From Haematobia irritans (lineage: Eukaryota; Arthropoda; Insecta; Diptera; Muscidae): 64,000 bases of DNA. A model generated the notes under the pieces. It worked only from the letters and a program-made list of their open reading frames with translations, searched no databases and was not told the origin of the DNA. Below, piece by piece: positions 42,792-53,624 of the stretch. The stretch is taken from positions 146,443,526-146,507,525 of the forward strand of contig NC_134397.1 in NCBI RefSeq assembly GCF_050003625.1, read 5' to 3'. How positions within the stretch are numbered: position 1 is the stretch's first letter; each line of letters begins with the position of its first letter. The position numbers were made by a program, and so were the translations under genes.

Positions 42792-43539
42792 TTATTCAAC
42801 ATAGTTCCCTTCAAGAACGATACAACGATTATAACGACCTTCCAATTGTTTGATACCATTTTGGTAGTACTACTTCGGTTTTGCGATCACCTCTTCATTG
42901 CAGCCAAATTTTTTCCCTGCGAGCATCCTTTTGAGGTCTGAGAACAAGAAAAAGTCGCCGGGGGCCAGATCTGGAAAATACGGTGGGTGGGGAAACAATT
43001 CGAAGCCCAATTCTTGAATTTTTGCCATCGTTCTCAATGACTTGTGACACGGTGCGTTGTCTTGGTGGAATAACACTTTTTTCTTCTTCATATGGAGCCG
43101 ATTTGCCGCGATTTCGACCTTCAAACGCTCCAATAACGCCATATAATAGTCACTGTTGATGGTTTCTCCCTTCTCAAGATAATCGATAAAAATTATTCCA
43201 TGCGCATCCCAAAAACAGAGGCCATTACTTTGCAGCGGACTTTTGAGTCTTTCCACGCTTCGGAGACGGTTCACCGGATGCTGTCCACTCAGTCGACTGT
43301 CGATTGGACTCAGGGGTGTAGTGATGGAACCATGTTTCTTCCATTGTCACATATCGACGGAAAAACTCGAGTGTATTACGAGTTAACAGCTGCAAACACC
43401 GCTCAGAATCATCAACACGTTGTTGTTTTTGGTCAAATGTGAGCTCGCGCGGCACCCATTTTGCACAGAGCTTCCGCATATCCAAATATTGATGAATGAT
43501 ATGACCAACACGTTCCTTTGATATCTTTAAGGCCTCTGC
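42792..43539 (-). pseudogene. Mariner transposase pseudogene, copy 2
   Basis: It retains the C-terminal two thirds: KWVPRELTFDQ, HQDNAPCHKSLRTMAK, the SDFFL-type motif as APGDFFLFSDL, and the natural stop. The first catalytic aspartate is changed (MEETWFHHY instead of the usual DETW). A deletion near KRMLAGKKFGCNEEVIA removes the ETEAYFEA region, and a frameshift separates the two halves near 43250. The N-terminal DNA-binding domain is missing. Confidence 0.9.
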
Positions 43540-44842
43540 ATCTGTGTGTCAGACCGGGGACTTATCAGCCAACCTGTTATATCCATAATCCGAATTCCAA
43601 AATATTATCCAAATTGGTTCAAATTTATATATAGGTTACATATATATGCATCGCTCAATTTTTTTCAAATTTGGCCATAATACTTTTATTCATTAACCAA
43701 TGTTAATCACATTTTGATTTAGTAACCGATCGTATTTAGACTAGCATGTAGCTCTCGTATAAATATATTGCCCGATTTTCACAAATTTTTTCTACATTTG
43801 CCCCCATTACTTGAGCGATTTCGTCTTTTTCTACCCAGAACCACATAATGGTCAACATCAGGATCATAGATCAAAAATGTGCCTGTGATTTTAAACCCCA
43901 TAAAATATTGACCGATCGACTCATAATCACCTACTGGGTCGATCTAGCCTTTGGTGTATGTCTGTCCATGTATTTGGTGTTCGCAGGATTCCGGTCGCAT
44001 TTATTAACCGAATTTGAAATTTGATACACGGTATTTTTTTGATGTTTGGCCCGATTTCGACAAATGGAGTCATGTTATTCATATTTATGGTACAATAAAC
44101 ATTTAAATACTGAAAAGATCTAACGACATCCATTTGTGGTTTTCTAGTCAAATCCACAGAAATCACAGTATCACGCTTGAACTCCATTACAAAAAAATAA
44201 ACAAGTATATATGGCCGTAAGCTCGGCCAGGCCGAATCTTATGTACCCTCCACCATGGATTGTGTAGAAACTTCTACGAAAGACTGTCATCCACAATCGA
44301 ATTACTTGGGTTGTTGTATCTTAAATCGTTTTCTAAATTGTTAGTTAGTCCAAACGTGGTATATATTAGACAAAACACGGTATGTGTAGGTAAGTCTACA
44401 AATAATTACGAATCGATATGGACTTTTGCACGGTACGTAGAGAGCCAAAATTGAAATATGGGGGTCGCTTATGTGGGGGCTATATACAATTATGAATTCG
44501 ATATGGACCAATTTTTGTGTGATTGGGGATCGATTTATCTGAGGGCTATATATAACTATAGACCGATATGGACCTAGTTAGGCATGGTTGTTAACGGCCA
44601 TATACTAGCACAATGTACCAAATTTCAACTGACTCGGATGACATTTGCTCCTCCAAGAGGCTCCAAAACCAAATCTCGGGATCGGTTTATATGGGGGCTA
44701 TATATGATTATGGACTGATATGGGCCACTTTTGGCATGGTTGTTAAATATTATGTACTACCACTACGTACCAAATTTCAACCAGATCGGATGAATTTTGC
44801 TTCTCCAAAAGGCACCGGTGGTCAAATCTGGGGATCGGTTTA

Positions 44843-46137
44843 ACAGGTTGGCTGATAAGTCCCCGGTCTGACACATAGATGGCGTTGCTAGTATTAAATG
44901 CATATTATTTTTATATAGTACCAACCTTCAAATGATTCGTGTCAAAATTTGACGTCTGTAAGTCAATTAGTTTGTGAGATAGAGCGTCTTTTGTGAAGCA
45001 ACTTTTGTTATTGTGAAAAAAATGGAAAAAAAAGGTATTTCGTTTTTTGATAAAATACTGTTTTCTGAAGGGAAAAATACGGTGGAAGCAAAAACTTGGC
45101 TTGATAATGAGTTTCCGGACTCTGCTCCAGGACAATCAACAATAATTGATTGGTATGCAAAATTCAAGCGTGGTGAAATTAGCACGGAGGACGGTGAACG
45201 CACTGGACACCCGAAACAGGCGATTACCGACGAAAACATCAAAAAAATCCACAAAATGATTTTGAATGACCGTAAAATGAAGTTGATCGAGATAGCAGAG
45301 GCCTTAAAGATATCAAAGGAACGTGTTGGTCATATCATTCATCAATATTTGGATATGCGGAAGCTCTGTGCAAAATGGGTGCCGCGCGAGCTCAAATTTG
45401 ACCAAACACAAAAACGTGTTGATGATTCCGAGCGGTGTTTGCAGCTGTTAACTCGTAATACACCCGTGTTTTTCCGTCGATATGTGACAACGGATGAAAC
45501 ATGGCTCCATCACTACACTCCTGAGTCTAATCTACAATCGGCTGAGTGGACAGCGACCGGTGAACCGTCTCCGAAGCGTGGAAAGACTCAAAAGTCCGCT
45601 GGCAAAGTAATGGCCTCTGTTTTTTGTGGGATGCGCATGGAATAATTTTTATCGATTATCTTGAGAAGGGAAAAACCATCAACAGTGACTATTATATGGC
45701 GTTATTGGAGCATTTGAAGGTCGAAATCGCGGCAAAACGGCCCCATATGAAGAAGAAAAAAGTGTTGTTCCACCAAGACAACGCACCGTGCCACAAGTCA
45801 TTGAGAACGATGGCGAAAATTCATGAGTTTGGCTTCGAATTGCTTCCCCATCCATCGTATTCTCCAGATCTGGCCCCCAGCGACTTTTTCTTGATCTCAG
45901 ACCTCAAAAGGATGCTCGCAGGGAAAAAATTTGGCTGCAATGAAGAGGTGATCGCCGAAACTGAGGCCTATTTTGAGGCAAAACCGAAGGAGTACTACCA
46001 AAATGGTATCAAAAAATTGGAAGGTCGTTATAATCGTTGTATCGCTCTTGAAGGGAACTATGTTGAATAATAAAAACGAATTTTGACAAAAAAATGTGTT
46101 TTTCTTTCTTAGACCGGGGACTTATCAGCCAACCTGT
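44843..46137 (+). mobile_element. Mariner (DD34D) element, copy 3, near full length
   Basis: Inverted termini ACAGGTTGGCTGATAAGTCC / GGACTTATCAGCCAACCTGT and flanking TA (44841-44842, 46138-46139) are intact. The length is 1295 bp. Removal of the element restores 'gggatcggttta' plus 'agggagctatat' of the host B repeat. It is the least damaged of the three copies here. Confidence 0.95.
45022..46070 (+). pseudogene. Mariner transposase, copy 3, frameshifted
   Basis: ATG at 45022 opens MEKKGISFFDKILFSEGKNTVE, where compensating one-base changes alter the first about 20 residues relative to copy 1. The helix-turn-helix region (ALKISKERVGHIIHQYL), catalytic DETWLHHYTPES, HQDNAPCHKS and YSPDLAPSDFFL follow, with 34 residues between the second and third aspartates. 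An extra G in TTTTTTGTGGGATG near 45627 breaks the frame between VMASVF and WDAHGII. Apart from that the frame is open to the stop at 46070. Confidence 0.9.
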
Positions 46138-46990
46138 TATAAGGGAGCTATATATTATTATGGACTGATATGAACCAATTCCTGCACGGTTGTTGGATAC
46201 CATATACTAACATCACGTACCAAATTTCAACCGAATTGGATGAATTTTGCTCTTCCAAGGGGCTCCGGAGATCAAATCTGGGTATCGGTTTATATGGGGG
46301 CTATATATAATTATGGACCCATTTCGACCAATTTTTGCATGGGTGTTTGAGGCCTTATATTAACACCACGTACCAAATATCAACTGAATCAGATGAATTT
46401 TGGTCTTCCAACAGGCTCCGGAGTTCAAATCTGGTGATCGGTTTATATGGGGGCTGTATATGACCATATATTAACACCATGTACCAAATTTCAGCCGGAT
46501 CGGATGAAATTTGCTTCTCTTAGAGGCTCCGCAAAACAAATCGAGGGATCGGTTTATATGGGGGCTATATATAATTATGGACCGATGTGGACCAATTTTT
46601 GCATGGTTGTTAGAGACCTTATACCAACATCGTGTACCAAATTTCAGCTAGATTGGATGCAATTTGCTTCTCTGAGAGGCTCCGCAAGTCAAATTTGGGG
46701 GTCCGTTTATATGGGAACTATACGTAAAAGAGGACCGATATGGCCCATTTGCAATACCGTCCGACCTACATCAATAACAGCTACTTGTGTCAAGTTTCAA
46801 GTCAATAGCTTGTTTCGTTCGGAAGTTAGCGTGATTTCAACAGACGGACGGACGGACATGCTCAGATCGACTTAGAATTTCACCACGACTGGAATATATA
46901 TACTTTATGGCGTCTTAGAGCAATATTTCGATGTGTTACAAACGGAATGACGAAGTTAATATACCCCCCATCCTATGGTGGAGGGAAATA

Positions 46991-48009
46991 AATCTGAATT
47001 GAATAGACCAAAATGCTTTTGTAAGCTTGTAAATAATAAAATGAACTGAAGCCATCTAAATTTGTTTGCAATACATACTAGGTACTCACGGCTTTTTTTT
47101 ATTTCTGGAGAAATACACCTTTGGACTCCATATCAAATAAAAAAATTTCACTTCAATATCAAGTCATTCATTTTTTTTTGAGTGTATACTCTGTGTTGTG
47201 AATTTAGTTGCTGTTGTGGTTAAAAGGAAATATGTCGTGAAACTAAAACATTCATTTACAAAAATTGTTGTTCTGCATTCATTTTTAATTTTCCTCTAAA
47301 AAGAATATGCCCGCGCAAAAACCAAACATACAAGATTGAATAAAAACTAACAAAAAATCACTCGAATGGTTTTCGAAAAAAAACAAACACAAATGACAGA
47401 AATAACAACTGCAGAGTGTTCACAAAAAAAAATCAAAAAAAAATCTAATATTCGAAATAACAACAACAAAGCATGTCCTGTGTGTCATAAACCACTACAA
47501 AATTGTCAGGAAATCCATAGAAAGCTTTGCAAAAAAATAAAGGACATACACAGACACACACACACACATTCGAACATGAAGCAAAATCTGTGTCCTTTTG
47601 TTTTGCTTTTTTGTGTGGTATTTGTCATTCATTAATCGTTAACATTGCCACAAATTTGCACTTTTGGAATTTTGTGATTTCTAATATTTCGTTACCATGC
47701 AATCCTAAACCTGTAGAGGAAAATGTCTTTTAAAACAAACATTGGTCATGTTAGCTGTAGCTATTATCTATTCGACCAGAAGGAAGCATATTGATTAGGC
47801 AGAAATTAAAAACTGGAAGTTTACATATGAATTTGAATTTACACAAGATTTTTTGAAGTTCCTTGGAGAGAACCTTAGTACAGATGGGTAAAGCCTTCAG
47901 TTTGGCTAGACATTGTCATCGTTTCTTATTTAAGTTGAAATAAATCCATCATGTGGTTAGAATTAAAGCTAAACCTAAATTAACCATGGCCTCCATCTTC
48001 CCCAGAGAG
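46991..48009. other. Low-repeat AT-rich DNA with a (CA)n run
   Basis: No dispersed family recognised. A CA microsatellite lies near 47550-47570. The 89-residue frame at 47366-47635 is lysine-rich, low in complexity and partly microsatellite, so it is not called. The segment CPVCHKPLQNCQEIHRKLCKK has a suggestive Cys pattern, but it is too short to support a zinc-binding domain. Confidence 0.35.
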
Positions 48010-48285
48010 AACCACGGTGGGAGCTTGTCGCCTTGCATACATTTGGTCTTGGGTTCAATCCCATTTTCGACCGAACATCAAAAAGTTTCTCAGCGGTGGA
48101 TTATCCCCTCTCAGTAATGCTGGTGACATTTCAGTGTTTCAAAGCTTATCTAAGTGGTCTCACCGCAATGTGGAGAAACCACATTATTTGCCGTTCGGAC
48201 TCGGCCATAAAAAGTAGGTATCTTTTCATTGAGCTAAACATGGAATCGGGCAGCACTCAGTGATAAGAGAGAAAGCCACCTTCGT
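48010..48285 (+). mobile_element. tRNA-headed SINE, copy 4, diverged
   Basis: The head is damaged (ACCACGGTGGGAGCTTGTCG lacks the ATGGTTAGC segment). The B-box region GGGTTCAATCC and the body ('cagcggtggattatcccctc', 'taatgctggtgacatttca', 'gaatcgggcagcactcagtg') are clear. It ends near 'agagagaaagccacc' without the CCTAA tail. Confidence 0.75.
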
Positions 48286-48305
48286 TTATTCCAACATATC
48301 CCGGC

Positions 48306-48435
48306 ACCACTGTTGCCACAGTTTGTAAAATTCTACCAAAAATGGTAGATTTTTTACTGTTTGGTATATTTGTAGAATTCTTGATGTAGATTTTGCAAAA
48401 TATTCCTCTCCAAAAATTTTCTATAGAAATAAAAT
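48306..48435 (+). mobile_element. Left end of an element-G-type repeat
   Basis: 'caccactgttgccacagttt', 'ctaccaaaaatggtagattt', 'gaattcttgatgtagatttt' and 'aatattcctctccaaaaat' match the G termini at 38.57 and 41.17 kb, and the first 29-bp unit follows directly. The hAT element inserted in that unit. Confidence 0.65.
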
Positions 48436-48844
48436 CAGGGCTGTGGAGTCGGAGTCGGAGTCGGAGTCTTGGAGTCGGAGTCTGAAGATTTTGCTGGAGT
48501 CGGAGTCGTAAAAATTTTGCTCGACTCCGACTCCGGCTAAATCAAATTTTTTAAAACACTTCACATTTTTTTAACTAAGCAAGTTTTTACGCAAATTAGT
48601 TTCCATTGCTTTATTCATTCGATCAATGTACAGCATGATTGTAAATGAAAATCAACTTCCAATTACGGCTATCTTTTTATGTTTCCTAGAATGTTAGACT
48701 AGCAGATGGGCTGGATCGATCCATTTTAATGCTCATATCAATTTATTTGAAATATTTCGAACAATCGAAATTATTTTTTTTTAATTTTATTTTAAGGCCA
48801 TATACGTATGTGGAACATTGACAGCAAATTTTTTCAAAGTTGTT

Positions 48845-49730
48845 TTTTTATACAAAATGCTGTCAAAATTTTATTTCTATAGCAAAATTTTGTCAAAATT
48901 TTATTTCTCTAAAAAATTTATTCAAAATTTTATTACTATAGAAATATTTTTTTCTATAGAAAATTTTGTCAAAATTGTATTTCTATAGAAAATTGAGTAA
49001 AAATTTTGTTTCTATAGAATATTTTGCAAAATTTTATTTCTATAGAAAATTTTGCCAAAATTTTATAGTAATAGATTTTTTTATTAGAAAATTTGGTCAA
49101 CATTTTATTACTATAGAAAATTTAGTCAAAATTTTGTTTCTGTAGAATATTTTGCAGAATTTTATTTACTACATAAAAATTTTTCTAAAATTGTACTTTT
49201 ATTGATAATTTTTTCAAAATTTTATTTCTATAAGAAAAATTTTTATTTCTATAGCAAATTTTCTCAATTTTTTTCTTACTGATGCTCACTGATACTCACT
49301 GCTATAAAAAGTGTATTCAGAATTGTATTACTATAGAAATATTTTTTTCAATATAAAATTTAGTCAAAATTTTATTTCTATAGAAAATTTAGTCAAAATT
49401 TTGTTTCTATAGAATATTTTGCAAAATTTTATTTCTGTAGAAAATTTTGCAAAATTTTGTTCGCTACACAATTTTTTTTAAATTGTATTTCTATTGATAA
49501 TTTGTTCAAACTTTTATTTCTATAAAAAATGTTGCCAAATTTTATTTCTATAAAAATGTTATTCAAAATTTTATTTCTATATATTTGGTCAAAATTTGAT
49601 TTCTATAGAAAATTTTGCCAACATTTTATTTCTATAGAAAATTTAGTCAAAATTTTGTTTCTGTAGAAAATTTAGTCAAAATTTTATTTACTAGACAAAA
49701 ATTTTTCCAAAATTGTATGCTCACTGATAC
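48845..49730 (-). repeat. 29-bp minisatellite block inside the hAT-type element
   Basis: About 28 diverged reverse-orientation units. Variants 'aaatttagtcaaaattttgtt' and 'atattttgcaaaattttattt' alternate, with two 'tgctcactgatactcactgct' segments (49270 and 49720) that suggest a larger internal duplication. Confidence 0.8.
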
Positions 49731-49739
49731 TCATTGCTA

Positions 49740-49850
49740 AGTCGAAAACTTGTAGAAATGACTCAAATTTTAAAATTTTTCAATGAATGAGTTGTGCAGA
49801 GTATATTATAGTTGGCCCGCCCGACTTTAGACTTTCCTTGCATTTTTAGT
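49740..49850 (-). mobile_element. Subfamily C 5' end fragment
   Basis: 'gtgcagagtatattatag', 'ttggcccgcccgac' and 'tttagactttccttgc' correspond to the complement of the C 5' end at 17.51 kb. Nothing else of the element remains. Confidence 0.55.
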
Positions 49851-50121
49851 TTTTGTTAAAATTGTGTTACGTCCCATAACGTTAGATTTAAATTTTAAGT
49901 ACATAGATTTTGTAGAAGTATATACAATTTTGTCTAAATCGATTCAGATTCAAATTCATGCATATGGGAATATAAACCTTTATATAGCTCGCAACAAATT
50001 TAAAGGATTTGAGATAGTATCAATAATTTTCGGAGTCGAGCTGATGAAAAATGCTGGAGTCGGAGTCGGAGTCGAGCTCGACTCCACAGCCCTGAATAAA
50101 ATTTTGACAAAATCTTATATA

Positions 50122-51250
50122 TAACAAGTCTATACAGCACGAAGTTCGGCCGGGCCGAATCTAAAATACCCACCACCATGAACCAAATATTAGGGTTTCC
50201 TTTGAAATTTCAGGAGGGCTTGAGGACTTGAGGACACTTCCCGAAGATAAATTTAAAGATTTCTCCTATGAGGACTATATCAGATTCTGGATTTATAAGA
50301 ACCATTTTTGTTTGAGTTTTAGAGGAATCATTAACATCTCTTGTAAGTGTGGAAGAAAATTATAAAATAACGTCTTGATTTGAAATTTACATTGAGTTTC
50401 AAGCAATTTTCATGATCAGTGCGCCTTCTAGACCCTCAATATGGACCGATACTCACCGTTTTCGGCACACCTCTTTATGACCCGACAATACCTCTAGATT
50501 TCCAATTTCAGACAAATTGGATAAAAACTACGGTTTCTATAAGCCCAAGACCCCAAATCGGGAGGTCGTTTTATATGGGCACCATACCAAAACATGGACC
50601 GATACTCACAATTTTCGGCACACATATTTGTGGTCCTACATTACCTCTAGATTTCCAATTTCAGGCAAATAGAATAAAAACTGCGGTTTCTATAAGCCCA
50701 AGAAGTAAAATCAGGAGATCGGTCTATATGGGGGCTATGCCAAAATATGGACCGATACTCACAATTTTTGGCACACATATTTGTGGTCCTACAATACCTC
50801 TAGATTTCCAACTTCAGGTAAATTGAATAAAACCTGCGGTTCTATAAGCCCAAGAAGTAAAGTCGGGAGATCGGTCTATATGAGGACTATACCAAAACAT
50901 GGACCGATACTCACCGTTTTCGGATAAAAACTTCGGATTCTATTAGCCCAAGAAGTAAAATCGGGAGATTGGTCTATATGGGGGCTATACCAAAACATCG
51001 ACCGATACTCACCATTTTTGGCACACCTCTTTATGGTTATAAAATACCTCTAGATTTCAAATTTCAGGCAAATTGAATAAAAACTACGATTTCTATAAGC
51101 CCAAGACCCCAAATCGGGAGGACGGTTTATATGGGGACTATATCAAAACCTGGACCGATATAGCCCATCTTCGAACTTGACCTGCCTGCAAACAAAAGAC
51201 GAGTTTGTGCAAAATTTCAGCACGATTGCTTCATTATTGAAGACTGTAGC
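50122..51250 (+). mobile_element. DINE-1/Helentron-like element, subfamily A, 3' end lost
   Basis: The 5' end ACAAGTCTATACAGCACGAA is followed by the hairpin TTCGGCCGGGCCGAA. Five or six 153-bp-type units follow, then the conserved 'cttcgaacttgacctgcctg' and 'ttcattattgaagactgtag'. At about 51250 the sequence changes to an oppositely oriented B element, and the A 3' terminus is missing. Confidence 0.8.
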
Positions 51251-51712
51251 GTTCGGCTATCTTCCGAACGAAACAAGCTATCGACTAGAAACTTGGCACA
51301 AGTAGTTGTTATTGATGTAGGTCGGACGGTATTGCAAATGGGTCGTATCGGTCCACTTTTACGTATAGTCCCCATATAAACGGACCCCCAAATTTGGCTT
51401 GCAGACCCTCTAAGAGAAGCAAATTTCATCCGATCCGGCTGAAATTTGGTACATAGTGTTAGTATATGGTATCTAGAGACCATGCAAAACTTGGTCCACA
51501 TCGGTGCATAATTATATATAGCCCCCATATAAACCGATCCCCAGATTTGACCTCCGGAGCCCATTGGACGACCAAAATTCATGTGATTCAGTTGAAATTT
51601 GGTACGTGGTGTTAATATATGGCCTCAAACACCCATGCAGAAATTGGTCCACATCGGTGTATAATTATATATAGCCCCCATATAAACCGATCCCCAGATT
51701 TGACCTCCGGAG
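51251..51712 (-). mobile_element. Subfamily B fragment, inverted
   Basis: It begins inside the B 3' region ('cttccgaacgaaacaagcta') and continues with about three 153-bp-type units up to 'tttgacctccggag'. Neither terminus is present. It is joined 3' end to 3' end with the preceding A element. Confidence 0.75.
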
Positions 51713-52183
51713 TAGAGGTGTGCACGTGACACGAAATTGTCGACAACGGCGTGAGTGTGCGTGAGCGTGATTAATCAACCAAATGTCGTTCGTGAGCGTG
51801 AGTCACGAAAATATTATCTTCGTGAGTGTGCGTGAGTAACGAATTTTGGAAAACACGCTCACGAAAATAATACTGCTTACGAACATAAAATGCTTACGAG
51901 TTGAATGCATTTATAATTTTAGTGACATCCTAGGTGGTAAGAGCTTTATAACGCACTCGATTTTAACCATACTCATGTTTTCAGTCAGGTGCTATAGGTA
52001 AATCACTCTTAAAATTATTCGTGAGTCACGACATTTAAAAGATTTTCGTGCGTGAGTACAACTTTTCTTTTCGTGAGCGTGAGTCCTACCAAAAAATATC
52101 GTGCGTGAGTGTGCGTGAATATGATGTCTCTGTCGTGAGTGTGCGTGAGCGTGAGCATAATATTACTCACGTGCACACCTCTA
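51713..52183. mobile_element. Short-TIR element with CGTGA-rich arrays, copy 2
   Basis: The ends TAGAGGTGTGCACGTGA and its exact complement form 17-bp perfect inverted repeats. CGTGAGTGTGCGTGAG and related motifs crowd the first 130 bp and the last 150 bp. It is 471 bp long with no coding sequence; the chance frames at 52015-52299 follow the CGTGA periodicity. The left flank is B repeat and the right flank C repeat, so a target duplication cannot be confirmed. Confidence 0.75.
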
Positions 52184-52868
52184 GTATGTATGTCAAATTT
52201 GATCAAAATCGGTTCATATTTAGATATAGCTCCCATATATATGTACGCCAGAGTAGGGGATATATGGTAGAATGTTTCATATATTAGACCCATTTTCAAT
52301 GGGAGTTTCCTCCAATTGATTCGATAGTTTCTACATAGAATACATTTAATATGCTATTTATTTTTTACACAAAATTCTGTGATGATTTCCCCATATCGTA
52401 GTCATATCCTACACACTGTAATGCCAAACTTTCCACAGAATGGTCGAATTTTCAATAAACCTCCGACTTGTGAAAATATCGCCCGAATTGCCCAAATAAT
52501 ATATCACAACCCACAATTGATCACATATCTTGGCGAGATTTAACCAATATCCTTGTAAAATCGCCACTGCTGAGTAGCAAAAATTGTAAATATTACTCAA
52601 ATTATCCTATATCTCGAATACATATGTATCGCCCGATAAATCATAAATGCTATTTTGTACAATTGCATCAAAATTGCTCTAGCTTTATATTTCCCATCCC
52701 AGGGTATTAGCCGATTTAATTTTTAATTCTAGCGATTTTGAAGTACAAACAATTGTTTCCAAATCTTTTCAGATAGAAATCAGATATGGCAACACAAATT
52801 TTGGTCTACATAATGGTGAAGGGTATAATATAGTCGGCCACGCCCGACTTTTGACTTTACTTACTTGT
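52184..52868 (-). mobile_element. DINE-1/Helentron-like element, subfamily C, 5' part
   Basis: C-type units ('tcggttcatatttagatatag', 'ctcccatatatatg') are followed by 'ggtgaagggtataatatagt', CGGCCACGCCCGAC and the terminus 'gactttacttacttgtt'. The 3' end is missing and the left boundary is the CGTGA-rich element. Confidence 0.65.
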
Positions 52869-53624
52869 TTTATCATACATTTACTGTATGATTAAAATAA
52901 ACTATAAATAAATAAATAAATAAAAATTTTTCTTTAGGACCTCTATCATTGTCAAATTCAACTTACTAGCTTAGATATTCTTGCGGGAATTTAATTGAAG
53001 AAAAATTAGATATCTAAATCGAATTTTCGAAATCTTAAATCTGGTATCCAAAGATCCTGCTCATCTGTTGTTCAAAGAAATACCTTTCCTTTAAAGTTCA
53101 GGTTAAAGCGTTAAATTGTTTCATTGTTGATGATCAACTTTTTTCGTCTGTAGATGTTCCAGTAGTCATGTTGACTGATCTCATGGAAACGGTCAATGTC
53201 TCGTCATTTGTCATCTTTAAGAAACCACTTTTTTATTGGTGATTATGATGGCAATCACTCCGTCGCCACTACTTGTCTGTGAGAAATACTTTTGACAGGT
53301 ACTTCTAGAAACTGTCATTGATCTTCTGCTGACAAATTCCCAATGCGTTGCGTTCAGAGGCATCTCTACTACAGATGCGCTTTCATATGCTGTTGGATGG
53401 GAAATATCATTTACCATTTTTGGGAAGTACATCAGCTGAATTATGTAAGAAATTCGCTATTTCGGCATTTTTATCATTTGTGCCACGCACACACATATAA
53501 CCAGTGGCAGATAATGGGTGAAGAAGTTGGAGATGGGGATGCATTTTTTAATTTTCCAAAAACAAAATTTTATTTGTCCAAACATTAAAATATATATTTT
53601 ACGGGAAGCATTTGTGCGAATTTC
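52869..53624. other. Low-repeat stretch without a recognised gene
   Basis: It starts with an (AAAT)n run. The minus-strand frame at 53217-53432 (71 codons) and the plus-strand frame at 53343-53588 overlap and neither resembles a known protein. Possibly host intergenic DNA, or the remnant of a coding region too short to identify. Confidence 0.3.

Larger units (their letters stand above)
41452..43577 (-). mobile_element. Mariner (DD34D) element, copy 2, internally deleted and invaded by an A element
   Basis: Both termini (ACAGGTTGGCTGATAAGTCC and its complement) and the TA duplication are present. The 5' half of the transposase gene is deleted, because the coding sequence runs from 'ggcctctgca' straight into the terminal repeat near 43540. 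A subfamily A element occupies 41512-42790 in the 3' untranslated tail. It is inactive. Confidence 0.9.
41180..44195 (-). mobile_element. Subfamily C-related element interrupted by mariner copy 2
   Basis: The left part 41230-41451 carries C-type units ('atcggttcaaatttagatatag', 'gaaatcggttcagaattagat'). The right part 43578-44195 has 'aaattggttcaaatttatatat', then 'gggtcgatctagccttt'. TA flanks the mariner at 41450-41451 and 43578-43579, so a single element was split. The outer ends are not clearly preserved. Confidence 0.5.
44198..46990 (+). mobile_element. DINE-1/Helentron-like element, subfamily B, split by mariner copy 3
   Basis: The 5' end ACAAGTATATATGGCCGTAA is followed by the hairpin region CTCGGCCAGGCCGAA and GTACCCTCCACCATGG. 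The 153-bp-type array continues on both sides of the mariner (44843-46137). The 3' end has 'tcaacagacggacggacgga', 'cgatgtgttacaaacgg' and ATACCCCCCATCCTATGGTG. Both termini are present. Confidence 0.8.
48436..50094. mobile_element. Non-autonomous hAT-type element with perfect 8-bp target duplication
   Basis: The terminal inverted repeats CAGGGCTGTGGAGTCG (16 bp) are perfect. AATAAAAT occurs immediately outside both ends (48428-48435 and 50095-50102). The ends carry GGAGTC hexanucleotide arrays (about 48446-48510 and 50055-50088). CAG.G.TG-type ends plus 8-bp duplications are the hAT signature. The 1659-bp interior has no transposase and instead contains a reverse-orientation 29-bp satellite block and a C-element fragment. 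The target is a 29-bp satellite unit. Confidence 0.9.

Noticed and set aside
47366..47635. 89-codon frame with CPVCHKPLQNC as a zinc-finger protein
   Set aside because: Only one Cys-rich segment surrounded by poly-lysine and microsatellite-derived residues, with no homologous frame or exon signals visible.
48446..48510. GGAGTC array as an independent microsatellite
   Set aside because: It is part of the terminal region of the hAT-type element, mirrored at the other end.
53217..53432. 71-codon minus-strand frame as a conserved protein fragment
   Set aside because: The translation looks protein-like in places, but it overlaps a plus-strand frame and matches no family I know.
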